From Pictodentalium vernedei (Eukaryota > Mollusca > Scaphopoda > Dentaliida > Dentaliidae), in contig CM062293.1 in NCBI GenBank assembly GCA_031216915.1, forward strand, positions 154,140,285 to 154,204,284: 64,000 nt of DNA, written 5' to 3'. A model generated the notes under the pieces. The model was not told where the DNA came from and ran no database searches. It saw only the letters and a list, made by a program, of their open reading frames with translations. Shown piece after piece: positions 37,901-49,041 of the stretch. The position numbers were made by a program, and so were the translations under genes. Every line of letters starts with the position of its first letter. Position 1 is the stretch's first letter.

Positions 37901-39506
37901 GATTCTGCCTGCTGGATCTGGAGAAGAAGATTTTTTAAGAAATTTGCCTGAAATGCACTAAGTTCGAAATCGGGCTCCTATACTGAGCCCAAATATTAAC
38001 CCAGGGGGCCGATTTGAACAATCTTGAATCAGATCCACCCCACAATGTTGCTTACCAAATATGAAAAGATTCTGCCTGCTGGATCTGGAGAAGAAGATTT
38101 TTTAAGAAATTTGCCTGAAATGCACTAAGTTCGAATTCGGGCTTCTATAGTAAGCCCAAATATGTATCCAGGGGGCCGATTTGAACAAACTTGAATCAGA
38201 TCTACCCCGCAACATTGCATACCAAATATCAAAAGATTCTGCCTGCTGGATCTGGAGAAGAGGATTTTTGAAGAAATTTGCCTGAAATGCACTAAATTCG
38301 AATTCGAGCTCCTATAGTGAGCCCAAATATGAATCTAGGGAGCCGATTTGAACAAACTTGAATCAGATCCACCCTACAATGTTGCATACCAAATATCAAA
38401 AGATTCTGCCTGCTGGATCTGGAGAAGAAGATTTTCAAAGAAATTTGCCTGAAATGCAGTAAGTTCAAATTTGGGCTCCTATACTGAGCCCAAATATAAA
38501 CCCAGGGGGCCGATTTGAACAAACTTGAATCAGATCCACCCCACAATGTTGCATACCAAATATCAAAAGATTCTGCCTGCTGGATCTGGAGAAGAAGATT
38601 TTTTAAGAAATTTGCCTGAAATGCACTAAGTTCGAAATCGGGCTCCTATACCGAGCCCAAATATGAACCCAGGGGGCCGATTTGAACAAACTTGAATCAG
38701 ATCCACCCTACAATGTTGCATACCAAATATCAAAAGATTCTGCCTGCTGGATCTGGAGAAGAAGATTTTTTAATGTTTTTCCCATTGCCTACAGTGTTAA
38801 AAAGTGCTGACTCAGCACTTTTTCAAAGTCCCGAAACTGTACCCTATGATAAAACCGATGGCAATTTTTTTTTACCAATCCTTTCTGTTGGTACTAAGGA
38901 AGCTGCACACCAAATAAAAATTCTCAGTGCCGTGCAGTTTTGGAGATATGGGCGTTTTAAATTTTTTCTATTTTTAGCTCCTGCGGTTCCCACGGGGCTG
39001 CGGGAAAAAATTTTTTTGCATAAATCAAGTACTCATCACCCAATAAGCCCTCACATAAAATTTGGTTCAAATCAGCCTCTCGGTTTGGAAAATAGAAATT
39101 TTGGGCGGGGCAAAAAATTTTGCCCCTCTCATAACAACGTCAAGTATAGCCCCACAAACTTCTCTTGAACAAATCTGAGTCTACACCTCAAAAGGAAGCT
39201 GCACACCAAATATCAAGTCTCTGCTACTGCTGGTTCATGAGAAGAAGATTTACAAAGATTTTGGTGCCCCTTGGGGGTGTGGCACCACCCAGGAGGAGGG
39301 GCAACTTCATTTGAACAAATCTGAATTGGCATTAGGTAATAAACATTTAGCCAACATTTGAATAAAATTGGGCTAGTGGTTTAGGAGGAGAAGTCGATAA
39401 TGTAAAGTTAACGCCGGACGGACGACGACGGACGACGGACGCCGGACGACGGACAGAAAGTGATTAGTAAAGCTCCCCTTGAGCTTCGCTCAGGTGAGCT
39501 AAAAAA
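34922..39506 (+). mobile_element. F1 element with a 14-unit 168-bp array
   Basis: The 5' end at 34927-34962 (ACAAGAGGCCCCACGTGGCC, then CGCTCACCTGAC) and the 3' end at 39480-39506 (GCTTCGCTCAGGTGAGCTAAAAA) are complementary. About 34970-36330 holds inserted or unrelated DNA: several GGAATGAGCT-type palindromes (35297-35325, 35825-35858, 36163-36190) and a (GT)n-(G)22 tract at 35572-35622. From about 36331 to 38785 lie roughly 14 tandem units containing GCCTGCTGGATCTGGAGAAG and TTGAACAAACTTGAATCAGA. The unique 3' body follows (38800-39400), then GACGGACGACG repeats. That 5' and 3' ends belong to one element is inferred. Confidence 0.6.
36331..38785 (+). repeat. 168-bp tandem array (F1 core), first block
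   Basis: About 14 units. Each contains a dyad: GGGCTCCTATACTGAGCCC or the variants CGAGCTTCTATAGTGAGCCC and GGGCTTCTATATTAAGCCC. Three subtypes are distinguishable by this dyad and by the following AACCCAGGGGG, AATCTAGGAAG or AATCCAGGGGG. Frames on the minus strand (36957-37211, 38292-38546) are by-products of the array. Confidence 0.85.
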
Positions 39507-42500
39507 CAAGAGGCCCCAAGGGGCCTGAGGGCGCTCACCTGACATGGTAGCCTAAATATCAACCCAGAGAATTGATTTCAACAAGTTGCATCTGCTCCTC
39601 CTAAGAAAAGCTTATACCAAATATCCAAAGATTCTGACCAGTGGATCTAAAAGTAAAAAGAAGATTTTTAAAGAATATTCCTCATATTGAACTAAGTTAT
39701 AATTCAGGCTCCCACAGGGAGCCCATATATGAACCCAGGGACTTGGCTTTAACAAACTTGAATCTCACCCCCCTAAGGATGCTGCACACCAAATATCAAA
39801 ACATTCCGACTGCTGGATCTGAAGAAGAAGATTTTTAAAGAAAATTCCTCATTTTGAACTAAGTTACAATTCGAGCTCCCACAGTGAGTCCAAATATGGA
39901 CCTAGGGACATGGCTTGAACAAACTTGAATCTCACCCCCTCCCCTAAGGATGCTGCATACCAAATATCAAAACATACCGACTGATGGATCTGACGAAGAT
40001 TTTTAAAGAAAATTCCTCATTTTGAACTAAGTTGTCATTCGGGCTACCACAGTGAGCCCAAATATGAACCCAGGGACTTGGCTTGAACAAACTTGAATCT
40101 CACCCCCCAAAGCATGGTGCATACCCAATATCAGAAGATTCTGCCTGCTGGATCTTGAGAAGAAGATTTTCTAAGAAATTTACCTGAAATGGCCCTATAC
40201 TGAGCCCAAATATAAACCCAGGGGGCCGATTTGAACAAACTTGAATCAGATCCACCCCACAATGTTGCATACCAAATATCAAAAGATTCTGCCTGGTCGA
40301 TCTGGAGAAGAAGATTTTTTAAGAAATTTGCCTGAAATGCACTGAGTTCGAATTCAGGCTTCTATAGAGAGCCCAAATATGAATCCAGGGGGCCGATTTG
40401 AACAAACTTGAATCAGATCCACCCCACAATGTTGCATACCAAATATGAAAAGATTCTGCCTGCTGGATCTGGAGAAGAAGATTTTTTAAGAAATTTGCCT
40501 GAAATGCACTAAGTTCGAATTCGAGATTCTATAGTGAACCCAAATATGAATCTAGGCAGCAGATTTGAACAAATTTGAATCAGATCCACCCCACAATGTT
40601 GCATACCAAATATCAAAACATTCTGCCTGCTGGATCTGGAGAAGAATATTTTTTTAAGAAATTTGCCTGAAATGCACTAAGTTCAAATTTGGGCTCCTAT
40701 ACTGAGCCCAAATATAAACCCAGGGGGGCAATTTGAACAAACTTGAATCAGATCCACCCCACAATGTTGCTTACCAAATATGAAAAGATTCTGCCTGCTG
40801 GATCTGGAGAAGAAGATTTTTTAAGAAATTTGCCTGAAATGCACTAAGTTCGAATTCGAGCTTCTATAGTGAGCCCAAATATGAATCTAGGAAGCCAATT
40901 TGAACAAACTTGAATCAGATCTACCCCACAATGTTGCATACCAAATATCAAAAGATTCTGCCTGCTGGATCTGGAGAAGAAATATTTTTTAATAAATTTG
41001 CCTGAAATGCACTAAGTTCGAATTTGGGCTTCTATAGTAAGCCCGAATATGAATCCAGGGGCCGATTTGAACAAACTTGAATCAGATCCACCCCGCAATG
41101 TTGCGTACCAAATATGAAAAGATTTGGCCTGCTGGATCTGGAGAAGAAGATTTTGAAGAAATTTGCCCAAAATGCACTAAGTTCGAATTCGAGCTTCTAT
41201 AGTGAGCCCAAATATGAATCTAGGGAGCTGATTTGAACAAACTTGAATCAGATCCACCCCACAATGTTGCATACCAAAAATCAAAAGATTCTGCCTGCTG
41301 GATCTGGAGAAGAAGATTTTTTAAGAAATTTGCCTGAAATGCACTAAGTTTGAAATCGGGCTCCTATACTGAGCCCAAATATGAACCCAGGGAGCCGATT
41401 TGAACAAACTTGAATCAGATCCACCCCACAATGTTGCATACCAAATATCAAAAGATTCTGCCTGCTGGAACTGGAGAAGAAGATTTTTTAAGAAATTTGC
41501 CTGAAATGCACTAAGTTTGAATTCGAGCTTCTATAATGACCCCAAATATGAACCTAGGGAGCCGATTCGAACAAATTTGCATCAGATCCATCCCACAATG
41601 ATTCATACCAAATATCAAAAGATTCTGCCTGCTGGATGGAGAAGAAGATTTTTTAAGAAATTTGCCTGAAATGCACTAAGTTCAAATTTGGGCTCCTATA
41701 CTGAGCCCAAATATAAACCCAGGGGGTCGATTTGAACAAACTTGAATCAGATCCACCCCACAATGTTGCTTACCAAATATGAAAAGATTCTGCCTGCTGG
41801 ATCTGGAGAAGAAGATTTTTTAAGACATTTGCCTGAAATACACTAAGTTCGAATTTGAGCTTCTATAGTGAGCCCAAATATGAACCTAGGGAGCCGATTT
41901 GAACAAATTTGCATCAGATCCATCCCACAATGATTCATACCAAATATCAAAAGATTCTGCCTGCTGGATCTGGAGAAGAAGATTTTTTAATAAATTTGCC
42001 TGAAATGTACTAAGTTCAAATTTGGGCTCCTATACTGAGCCCAAATATAAACCCAGGGGGTCGATTTGAACAAACTTGAATCAGATCCACCCCACAATGT
42101 TGCTTACCAAATATGAAAAGATTCTGCCTGCTGGATCTGGAGAAGAAGATTTTTTAAGAAATTTGCCTGAAATGCACTAAGTTCGAATTCGAGCTTCTGT
42201 AGTGAGCCCAAATATGAATCTAGGAAGCTGATTTGAACAAACTTGAATCAGATCTACCCCACAATGTTGCATACCAAATATCAAAAGATTCTGCCTGCTG
42301 GATCTGGAGAAGAAGATTTTTTAATAAATTTGCCTGAAATGCACTAAGTTCGAATTCGGGCTTCTATAGTAATCCCGAATATGAATCCAGGGGGCCGATT
42401 TGAACAAACTTGAATCAGATCCACCCCGCAATGTTGCATACCAAATATGAAAAGATTCTGCCTGCTGGATCTGGAGAAGAAGATTTTTGAAGAAATTTGC

Positions 42501-43545
42501 CCGAAATGCACTAAGTTCGAATTCGAGCTTCTATAGTGAGCCCAAATATGAATCTAGGGAGCTGATTTGAACAAACTTGAATCAGATCCACCCCACAATG
42601 TTGCATACCAAATATTAAAAGATTCTGCCTGCTGGATTTGGAGAAGAAGATTTTTTAAGAAATTTGCCTGAAATGCACTAAGATCGAAATCGGGCTCCTA
42701 TACCGAGCCCAAATATGAACCCAGGGGGCCGATTTGAACAAACTTGAATCAGATCCACCCTACAATGTTGCATACCAAATATCAAAAGATTCTGCCTGCT
42801 GGATATGGAGAAGAAGATTTTTTAATCTTTTTCCCATTGCCTACAGTGTTAAAAAGTGCTGACTCCGCACTTTTTCAAAGACCTGAAAAAAGTACCTTGT
42901 GATCAAACCGATAGGGATTTTTTTTAACCATTCTATTCTACTGGCTAAAAGTAAGCTTTATACAAAATAAGAATTCTCTGTGCCGTGTAGTTTTGGAGAT
43001 ATGGCAGTTTTAAGGTTTTTCCTATTTTTAGCTCCTGAGGTTTCCACGGGGCAATGAGAAAATTTTTTTTTGCATCAATCAACTACTTATGACCCATTAT
43101 CATCTCATATCAAATTTGGTTCAAATCAACCTTACGGTTCAGAAAATAGAAATTTTAGGCGTGGCCAAAATTTTTGCCCCTCCCATAACGAAGGCAAATA
43201 ATGCACGACAAACTTCTCTTGAACAAACTTGATTCTAAACCTCAAAAGGACTCTGTATACCACATATCAAGTCTCTGCTACTGGTGGTTCATTAGAAGAA
43301 GATTTTCAAAAAATTTGGCCATTTTTTCCCCACACCTCTGCTCAATATGAGCCGAAACCTAATTTGGATAAAAATAAAAATAAAAATGCCCCTATATAAC
43401 CACCACTTACATGAAATTTAATTAAAATGTGGCCAGTGGTTTAGGAGAAAGAGGCTCAAACACCACCTTCATGCAGGACGACGGACGACGGACGAAGAGT
43501 GATAAGAAAAGCTCACCCTGACTTTCAGTCAGGTGAGCTAAAAAT
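39507..43545 (+). mobile_element. F1 element, complete, directly abutting the previous one
   Basis: The 5' hairpin AGGCCCC-aa-GGGGCCT at 39511-39526 is followed by GCGCTCACCTGAC. The 3' end at 43524-43545 contains GTCAGGTGAGCTAAAAAT, whose GTCAGGTGAGC is the exact complement of GCTCACCTGAC. Some older, more diverged units (39540-40130) precede a homogeneous array to about 42830, then the 3' body (42835-43440) and a GACGACGGACGACGG run. The left neighbour's terminal AAAAA runs straight into this element's ACAAGAGG with no host DNA between. Confidence 0.75.
39540..42830 (+). repeat. 168-bp tandem array (F1 core), second block with higher-order repeat
   Basis: About 19 units. The subtype order from about 40709 is A B C B A B A B and then A B C B A from about 42043, giving a higher-order period near 1334 bp. 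Diagnostic variants are shared across that distance: AGATCTACCCC in the second unit, GCCC(or TCCC)GAATATG in the third, and CTAGGGAGCTG in the fourth. Confidence 0.75.
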
Positions 43546-44195
43546 GCTTGTTTCTCAGGCACCTCCTTCATCAGAGAAAATCTTCCTCATCACCTTTTCT
43601 TCACCTGGAAATCTCTTCTATGACATTGTTTTGCACTTGTAGGACAAATATTTAACCAGAGCTCTGTCAAACAAGACATAGTTAGTTAAATTTTAAATTA
43701 CATTATGAGAAATATTCACAGCTGAAAACAATGGTTTGCAACATAATAGTGTAAGTAGTTAAATTTCTGATTCCAACCATTTTCAGAACTGTTTTGTGAA
43801 TAAACAAAAAAAAAAGCCTCCCTCCTTCATAAACTTGAGGAAAAATTGCCTGAGAAACAAGAAATTTTTTTATAGGCCTTAGATGGCGTTTTGTTTAATG
43901 ATACAGTAGGGAAACAATATCAGGAGAGAAAAAGCCAAACCTGACATGGTACAGTGGAGCCTACTTAATTGTAGATCTTTTAATGGCATAATCCTGTTAA
44001 TTATTTAAAACTTACAAATGCTAAACTATTCACCAAACCTTCAAAACAAATCAAACTGGATCTGTTAATTGCATACAGGTTATAGAGTAAACTCCTATTA
44101 ACTGAATATAGAATCTTTGTCAAGGAATTACTCTGACATCCACGAAATTCCCCATATTTATAGTCATATTTTGGCTCAGTAATCAAGCCAGAAAA
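43546..44195. repeat. Inverted-repeat element (TTTCTCAGGCA ends), intronic
   Basis: GCTTGTTTCTCAGGCACCTC at about 43546-43567 is mirrored by GCCTGAGAAACAAG at about 43848-43862, giving an element of about 330 bp. Similar ends (GATTCTCAGGC) occur at 44590 and 45218 and near 61645. The remaining sequence is featureless. Confidence 0.45.
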
Positions 44196-44565
44196 TTATA
44201 AATTTAAAGTAATTTGTATCTTTTTTATACTTACCAATGGCCCAGACTTAGCTGGTGCAAACTCAAAGTTATCAAGAGCCAAACACAAATTTTTACCCCC
44301 CACCCCCCCCCCCCCCAATCCCCAAAATTTGCTTGCAAAAACGAAAATTAGTCCTATCTGGTCCTCCATACTTTTACCCTTTTTACCCTCCATGCATGCA
44401 CAGTCATCGGGAAGTGGCCGAAATTAGCGCCAACAACATTCTTGGTAGAAAAAAGTACTACATAATAACTCAGTGGGGAGGTATGAGTGCCCACTCATGG
44501 GAAGGCCATACCCATCTGGGCCATTGGTAAGTATAAAAAATATACAAATTACTTTAAATTTATAA
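44196..44565. mobile_element. MITE with ~46-bp inverted repeats containing a splice-donor-like motif
   Basis: The left arm (44196-44247: TTATAAATTTAAAGTAATTT, ATACTTACCAATGGCCCAGA) is almost the exact complement of the right arm (44515-44563). Each arm, read inward-out, contains TTGGTAAGTATA, a strong GTAAGT donor match. The interior (poly-C at 44297-44315, AAGTATGGAGG-type block) recurs in reverse orientation at about 51480-51905. Confidence 0.65.
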
Positions 44566-45250
44566 GGCTAAAAAAAAATAACGTTTTGATTCTCAGGCCC
44601 TCCCTCGTTGGATTTGAACCTCCTCATTAAACATTTTTATTATGTCATGTTTTTTTAAGAATTTGTGAAAACTTGGAATGGTCATTTTTTCAGATTTCTC
44701 GAAATATAATTATTTAGCTGTGTTTGCAGTAAATTGGTTTTTCTTGTTGCAGTTTATGGGAGAGTGCCTAGAGGCACTCTCCCATAAACTGTAACAAGGC
44801 AAATTCTGATATACTGGATCATGATTTAATTATTCATTTATTTGCTGGTTTTTAAGGTCATATATTTCTGCACAATGGCTAATAATGGCTGCAACACAGA
44901 TATAAACTCACTCAAGTTTAACCAATCATTTCGAGCCATGTTTCCCATTTTAAAGGACTCCTACCCCAAGCATTGGTTACTGGGGCCTATTGTTTGACAG
45001 ATCTATACCATTAAAAAGAACAATAAAATACAAATCCTTTTAGCTGTTGTTACAGCAGTTAGTTATAAAAGGTATACTATAATTACACTAAAATACCTTT
45101 TCTCTTTTTCAAGTGGAAAGACAGCAAAAAGGTTTACTGAGTATACTCAACCCTTTACACGAAAAAAAAAAAATAATAATAAAATCCTCCCTCCCTCGCT
45201 GATTTGAAAAAAAAATTGCCTGAGAATCAATTCATTTTTTTTATTTGGCC
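44566..45250. repeat. Inverted-repeat element with embedded hairpin and SINE B
   Basis: The outer arms are GGCTAAAAAAAAATAACG plus GATTCTCAGGC (44566-44603) and GCCTGAGAATC plus a TTTTTATTTGGCC stretch (45218-45250). Inside are the palindrome GCAGTTTATGGGAGAGTGCC (44743-44800) and a SINE B fragment (about 44824-45000, minus). No coding sequence is seen. Confidence 0.5.
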
Positions 45251-45723
45251 TAATATTTTTATACTATAACCCAATGGCCCAGACTTAGCTGAATTGTAAA
45301 AAGGTGGAGGGCCTAGGACTTCAGAAATAGAGGACCAACATAGTTCCAAGCCTGAAATTCAAGGTGAAAGGAAATTAAATTTAAAAGGAATTACATGTAT
45401 GTCTCTCTATACAGTAATAGAGAAGACATATCATAAATAAGGAGCCAAATCCAAGTAATTCTGTATTTCTTAGCATGAAGACTATGCTAATTGGATGTAA
45501 CGAGTTTCCAATTTTTAAGGCTAGTCCAGACTAAGCCCCAGAAATTAGGATGGCGTATTTGAGAATGAGAGGATATCCCCCACAAACATATGCCATATAC
45601 AATAGAACACACGCTGTATCCAGGATATAATCTACAGACAAAACAGCTTCACTCATAGTTACATACTTATCAAGTCAGAGGAGAGGTAAAAAATCACCCC
45701 CACTCCCCTTTTTGAAGGAATCT

Positions 45724-46503
45724 TCAAAAAGAAGAGGGGAGCGATCTGGAATCAGTAAAAGCGGTACCAAATAACAATATAAATATTCGTCGAATAGACA
45801 CCCAGGTATTAATTATTATTAATAAATTGGTGCTTAACACCACTTCAGAAGCTAAGGATATAGCAGCAATCCCGGTAATTAATATCGCCCGCTTGTAACG
45901 TATACCAGAGTCGGCATACGCAGATAGGCCAAAAATCGGTGATATAATATATAACATACACATGTCCAATAGAATCACAATGGACGATCTCTGGAGAGTA
46001 AACACACTTCCAAGGTAACCCCATTCAGGTGTACAATAAATTCCAGTAAATAACACTCCCAGATGTGTTCTATCCAATATCTATGTTCCTATAAACATGC
46101 GAATATACGAGAGTGTAAGACAAGATGTATTCAATTGGGTACCGCCATTAATAGAAACCTGGATCTAGAAATGGATCGAGCTATGATTAAGGACTGCCCC
46201 CGAAATAATTCATTGTTTCTAAGGTCCTTAACATACAATAATGCGTCTGCCTAATAATGCAATTATTATGGGTATGAGCATTGAAATCCCGCATGTAATC
46301 ATCTGAATACCAGTTAACTGACTAGACAGCCTCCCAGGTACCCAAAGGCTAGCAATTTATTGATGATGAATCATATGCTCATATATGACATATAGACAAA
46401 CAACCACAGGAAACCAACCAACTAGAAAGTGGATGTGCCCATGAGGTCGCAATAGAACACGACACAGCCGCCAATCCAGAAGTCATGAAATGCATGTATG
46501 TAC
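45724..46503 (-). other. Unassigned sequence downstream of the DIRS-like remnant
   Basis: GC content looks higher than in the surroundings. A 117-codon minus frame (45724-46077) is hydrophobic but matches nothing I recognise. If the element was DIRS-type, a tyrosine recombinase remnant would be expected here; I could not see its R..HxxR..Y pattern. Confidence 0.3.
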
Positions 46504-48899
46504 TTAAATGCGTACAAGGCTTACGGGAAGAAAACTACATCTTGCCTGGTAATCGCCTCTTAACACATTGGTGGTGGGGGGGGGGGGGGGGGGGGGGGAT
46601 TCAAAATCATATCGAACCCCCCTCAGCCGCATTACGTGAATCGATCTTGTGTTCGTCATCAAATAGTATAGGAACCGCAAGGCTCCCTCACGTCTGACCG
46701 ACTCCATAATGCCACTAAGGGCGGAGAAGGACGTGAAGAACAAATACTTCCCCTGATAAAGCAGGTGCTCTTGTGGAGGAAGCTTCCGGGCAACGTCCCA
46801 TAACAGACACCTGAGAAGATTGATCCAAGGTTTCTGTGCCGACAGAGGTGCTACTAGCAGGATTTCGCAACGAGACTGTTCGAACTAAGCTGAATCTGCG
46901 AAATGAACGGAGTTGGAGGATACTCCTATCCTATCATTCAGTCCCATGAGATCAACAGAGCATCTACTCCATACGCTCGATTATCTGGGCATGGTGACAT
47001 GAACATCGGTAACTGACTGGTCCGGTGTGTCACAAACAGATCTATCATGGGACGATCCCTCTGGTAGCAAATCTGCCTGAATATAGACTTGTTGAAAGTC
47101 TGCTCCGATGGCAACAGGCGACCTTTCCGAAAGAGTGAGTCTGTTAATACGTTCAGACGACCCGGTATATGACGGACTGAGAGATGAACGTGATGATTCA
47201 GAACGAATAGGAGAATTCTCTCCTTTGATTCGCATTATGGAATCGAGTGAATGCTGCCTTGGTTCCTGATGTAATCTACTACTGTCGAATTGACCGACAA
47301 AATTTGAACATGGACGTCTGATGTTATGTGAACCCAATGTTGTAGTGCTAGCCATATTGACATCATCTCTTTGATGTTTATGCGCTTCTCTAGGAGCCAA
47401 GGGTCCCAAAGACCCTGACACCTCAAGTCCGGTCCAATGGCAACAGGCGACCTTTCCGAGAGAGCGAGTCTGCTAGTACATTTAGACGACCCGGTATATG
47501 ATGGACAGAAAGATGAACATGATGATTCATGATGTATAGGAGAATCTTCTCCGTTAATTTGTATAATGGAATTGAATGAGTGTCGCCTTGGTTCCTGATG
47601 TAAGCTACTACTGCCGAATTGTGACAAAATTTGAACATGGACATCTGCAATTATGTGAACCCAATGTTGTAGCGCTAGCCATACTGACATCATCTCTTTG
47701 ATGTTTATGCTCTTCTCTAGGAACCGAGGGTCCCAAAGACTCTGACACCTCAAGTCTACGGGACTTAGGGTCATGCCTCAACCCATCTGACTTGCATCCT
47801 TCATAATCGTGAAAGCCGGATCCGGCAGTTGCAGAGGAACTCCCTGAGTTAACCACTGAATATCTGCCCAAATCTGAACCCTTGTTTTACTAGGACCGTT
47901 AAAACAATACTGGTTTAGAGCAAATGCGTCTTCACACTCCAGTTCAGAGTAAAGAATATCTGGAGGGCACGCGTGTGCAGACAGCTCATCAGAATAAGAT
48001 CCGCAGCCGCTCCGAACAGCCCCATCCGTCGCATGAATTCCTTCGCTGTTAATGCGGCTGAGTGTAGACAAAAGCAAGCATAACAAATGACTAATTTCGC
48101 TCTGGGTAACGGCGGATGAACCAGATTGTTGTGAGCCTCGAAGCTCATTCCCAAGTGAGTGAACGATTTGGACGGAGCTATATCCGACTTTTTCTCGTTT
48201 ACGATGAAACCGTGACGTCAGAGCAAAAGAAGCAGACTCTGAACATTGTTCTGAAGAATAAATCTGTTGCCACATCTCTGTAGAATGTCGTCCAAGTAAG
48301 CCGACATTACTGCAGATGAATGAGCTCGGAAGTATGACATTACCGAGTTCATTACTCAAGTGAATGCCCAGGGAGCCAGGTTCAGACCAAAAGAACATTG
48401 CTCTGAACTGATACACCTTCCCTTATACGGCGAACCGCAGGTATTTTCTGAATGCTGGATGTACCAGGACATAAACGTACACATCCTTTAGATGGCTGCA
48501 ACACAGATATAAACTCATTCACTCGAATGTTCGCTCTTACCAACCGAATGTCTCCATATAGAATTTTGGAGCCATGATAAGCTTGCTTATCCAGCTCAAG
48601 TCTATTACTGGTAGGAACGAGCTGTCTGGCTTTGGTACGAGGAACAGGTGACTGTAAAAATCCTGAGAATCCTGATTCTCGGTGACCTCTATTGCTTCCT
48701 TTAATAATAGAGCCTTACCTCCGCTAGGAGAGACTCTCTTTTGAAAGGATCTGACGGAAGATCTGTGCAATGCAGACATCTTGTTAGTGGGGGTGCCGCT
48801 CGGAAGGCCATCCGAGACTACACTTCTCACCCACTGATCTTCCGTGACTGTTGTCCAGTTTCTCGCGAAGATGATACCCTTCTGCCAACTGGCAAGCAA
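46504..48899 (-). pseudogene. DIRS-like reverse transcriptase / RNase H remnant
   Basis: Minus-strand frames, broken by frameshifts and stops, show reverse transcriptase landmarks in order. These are the N-terminal ARNWTTVTEDQWV stretch and SHLFLVPKPDSSFLPVIDLS (48537-48899), YQFRAMFF followed in another frame by GLNLAPWAFT, a stop codon, and the catalytic YLDD at 48287-48298. The RNase H part begins with TIMKDASQMG (about 47785) and continues with INIKEMM.WLALQHWV and HIPGRLNVLADSLSRKG (47431-47757). Downstream, DLFVTHRTSQLPMFMSP (about 46965-47045), VDALLISWD and NLLRCLLWDVARKLPP match the region after RNase H in DIRS/Ngaro-type elements. A poly-G tract (46569-46598) interrupts the frame. 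The element is clearly inactive. Family placement rests on motif recognition. Confidence 0.8.
47101..47757 (-). repeat. Tandem duplication of the RNase H segment (~331 bp)
   Basis: Segment 47101-47430 is repeated at 47431-47757. Both copies hold the same RNase H block, from LWDPWLLEK-type sequence to LSERSPVAIG. Shared plus-strand landmarks include GGCAACAGGCGACCTTTCCG, CTTGGTTCCTGATGTAA and CATCTCTTTGATGTTTATGC. The copies differ at many sites, so the duplication is not recent. Confidence 0.8.
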
Positions 48900-49041
48900 T
48901 AGAGGTCTTGAACATCACCTGTATGACCTGTGAGGCTTTCGTGAGGAGAAACTACGTCCTCCCCGCGAAGAACCTTGTTCCGTCGGCCTGGGGGCGTCTG
49001 ATCGATAGTCCCGATCAGACCTACGCCCCTTTCCCAAGTCG

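Noticed and set aside
38692-39168. 158-codon plus frame
   Set aside because: It is read-through of the F1 3' body; the same sequence at 5050-5361 and 42.85-43.3 kb is broken differently, with no sign of conserved coding.
36331-42830. CRISPR-like regular array
   Set aside because: The repeats are directly tandem at 168 bp with no unique spacers, and the context is animal DNA.
45724-46077. 117-codon hydrophobic minus frame as a membrane protein gene
   Set aside because: No start context, no homologue recognised, and it lies in decayed mobile DNA; the hydrophobicity may come from AT-rich codons.
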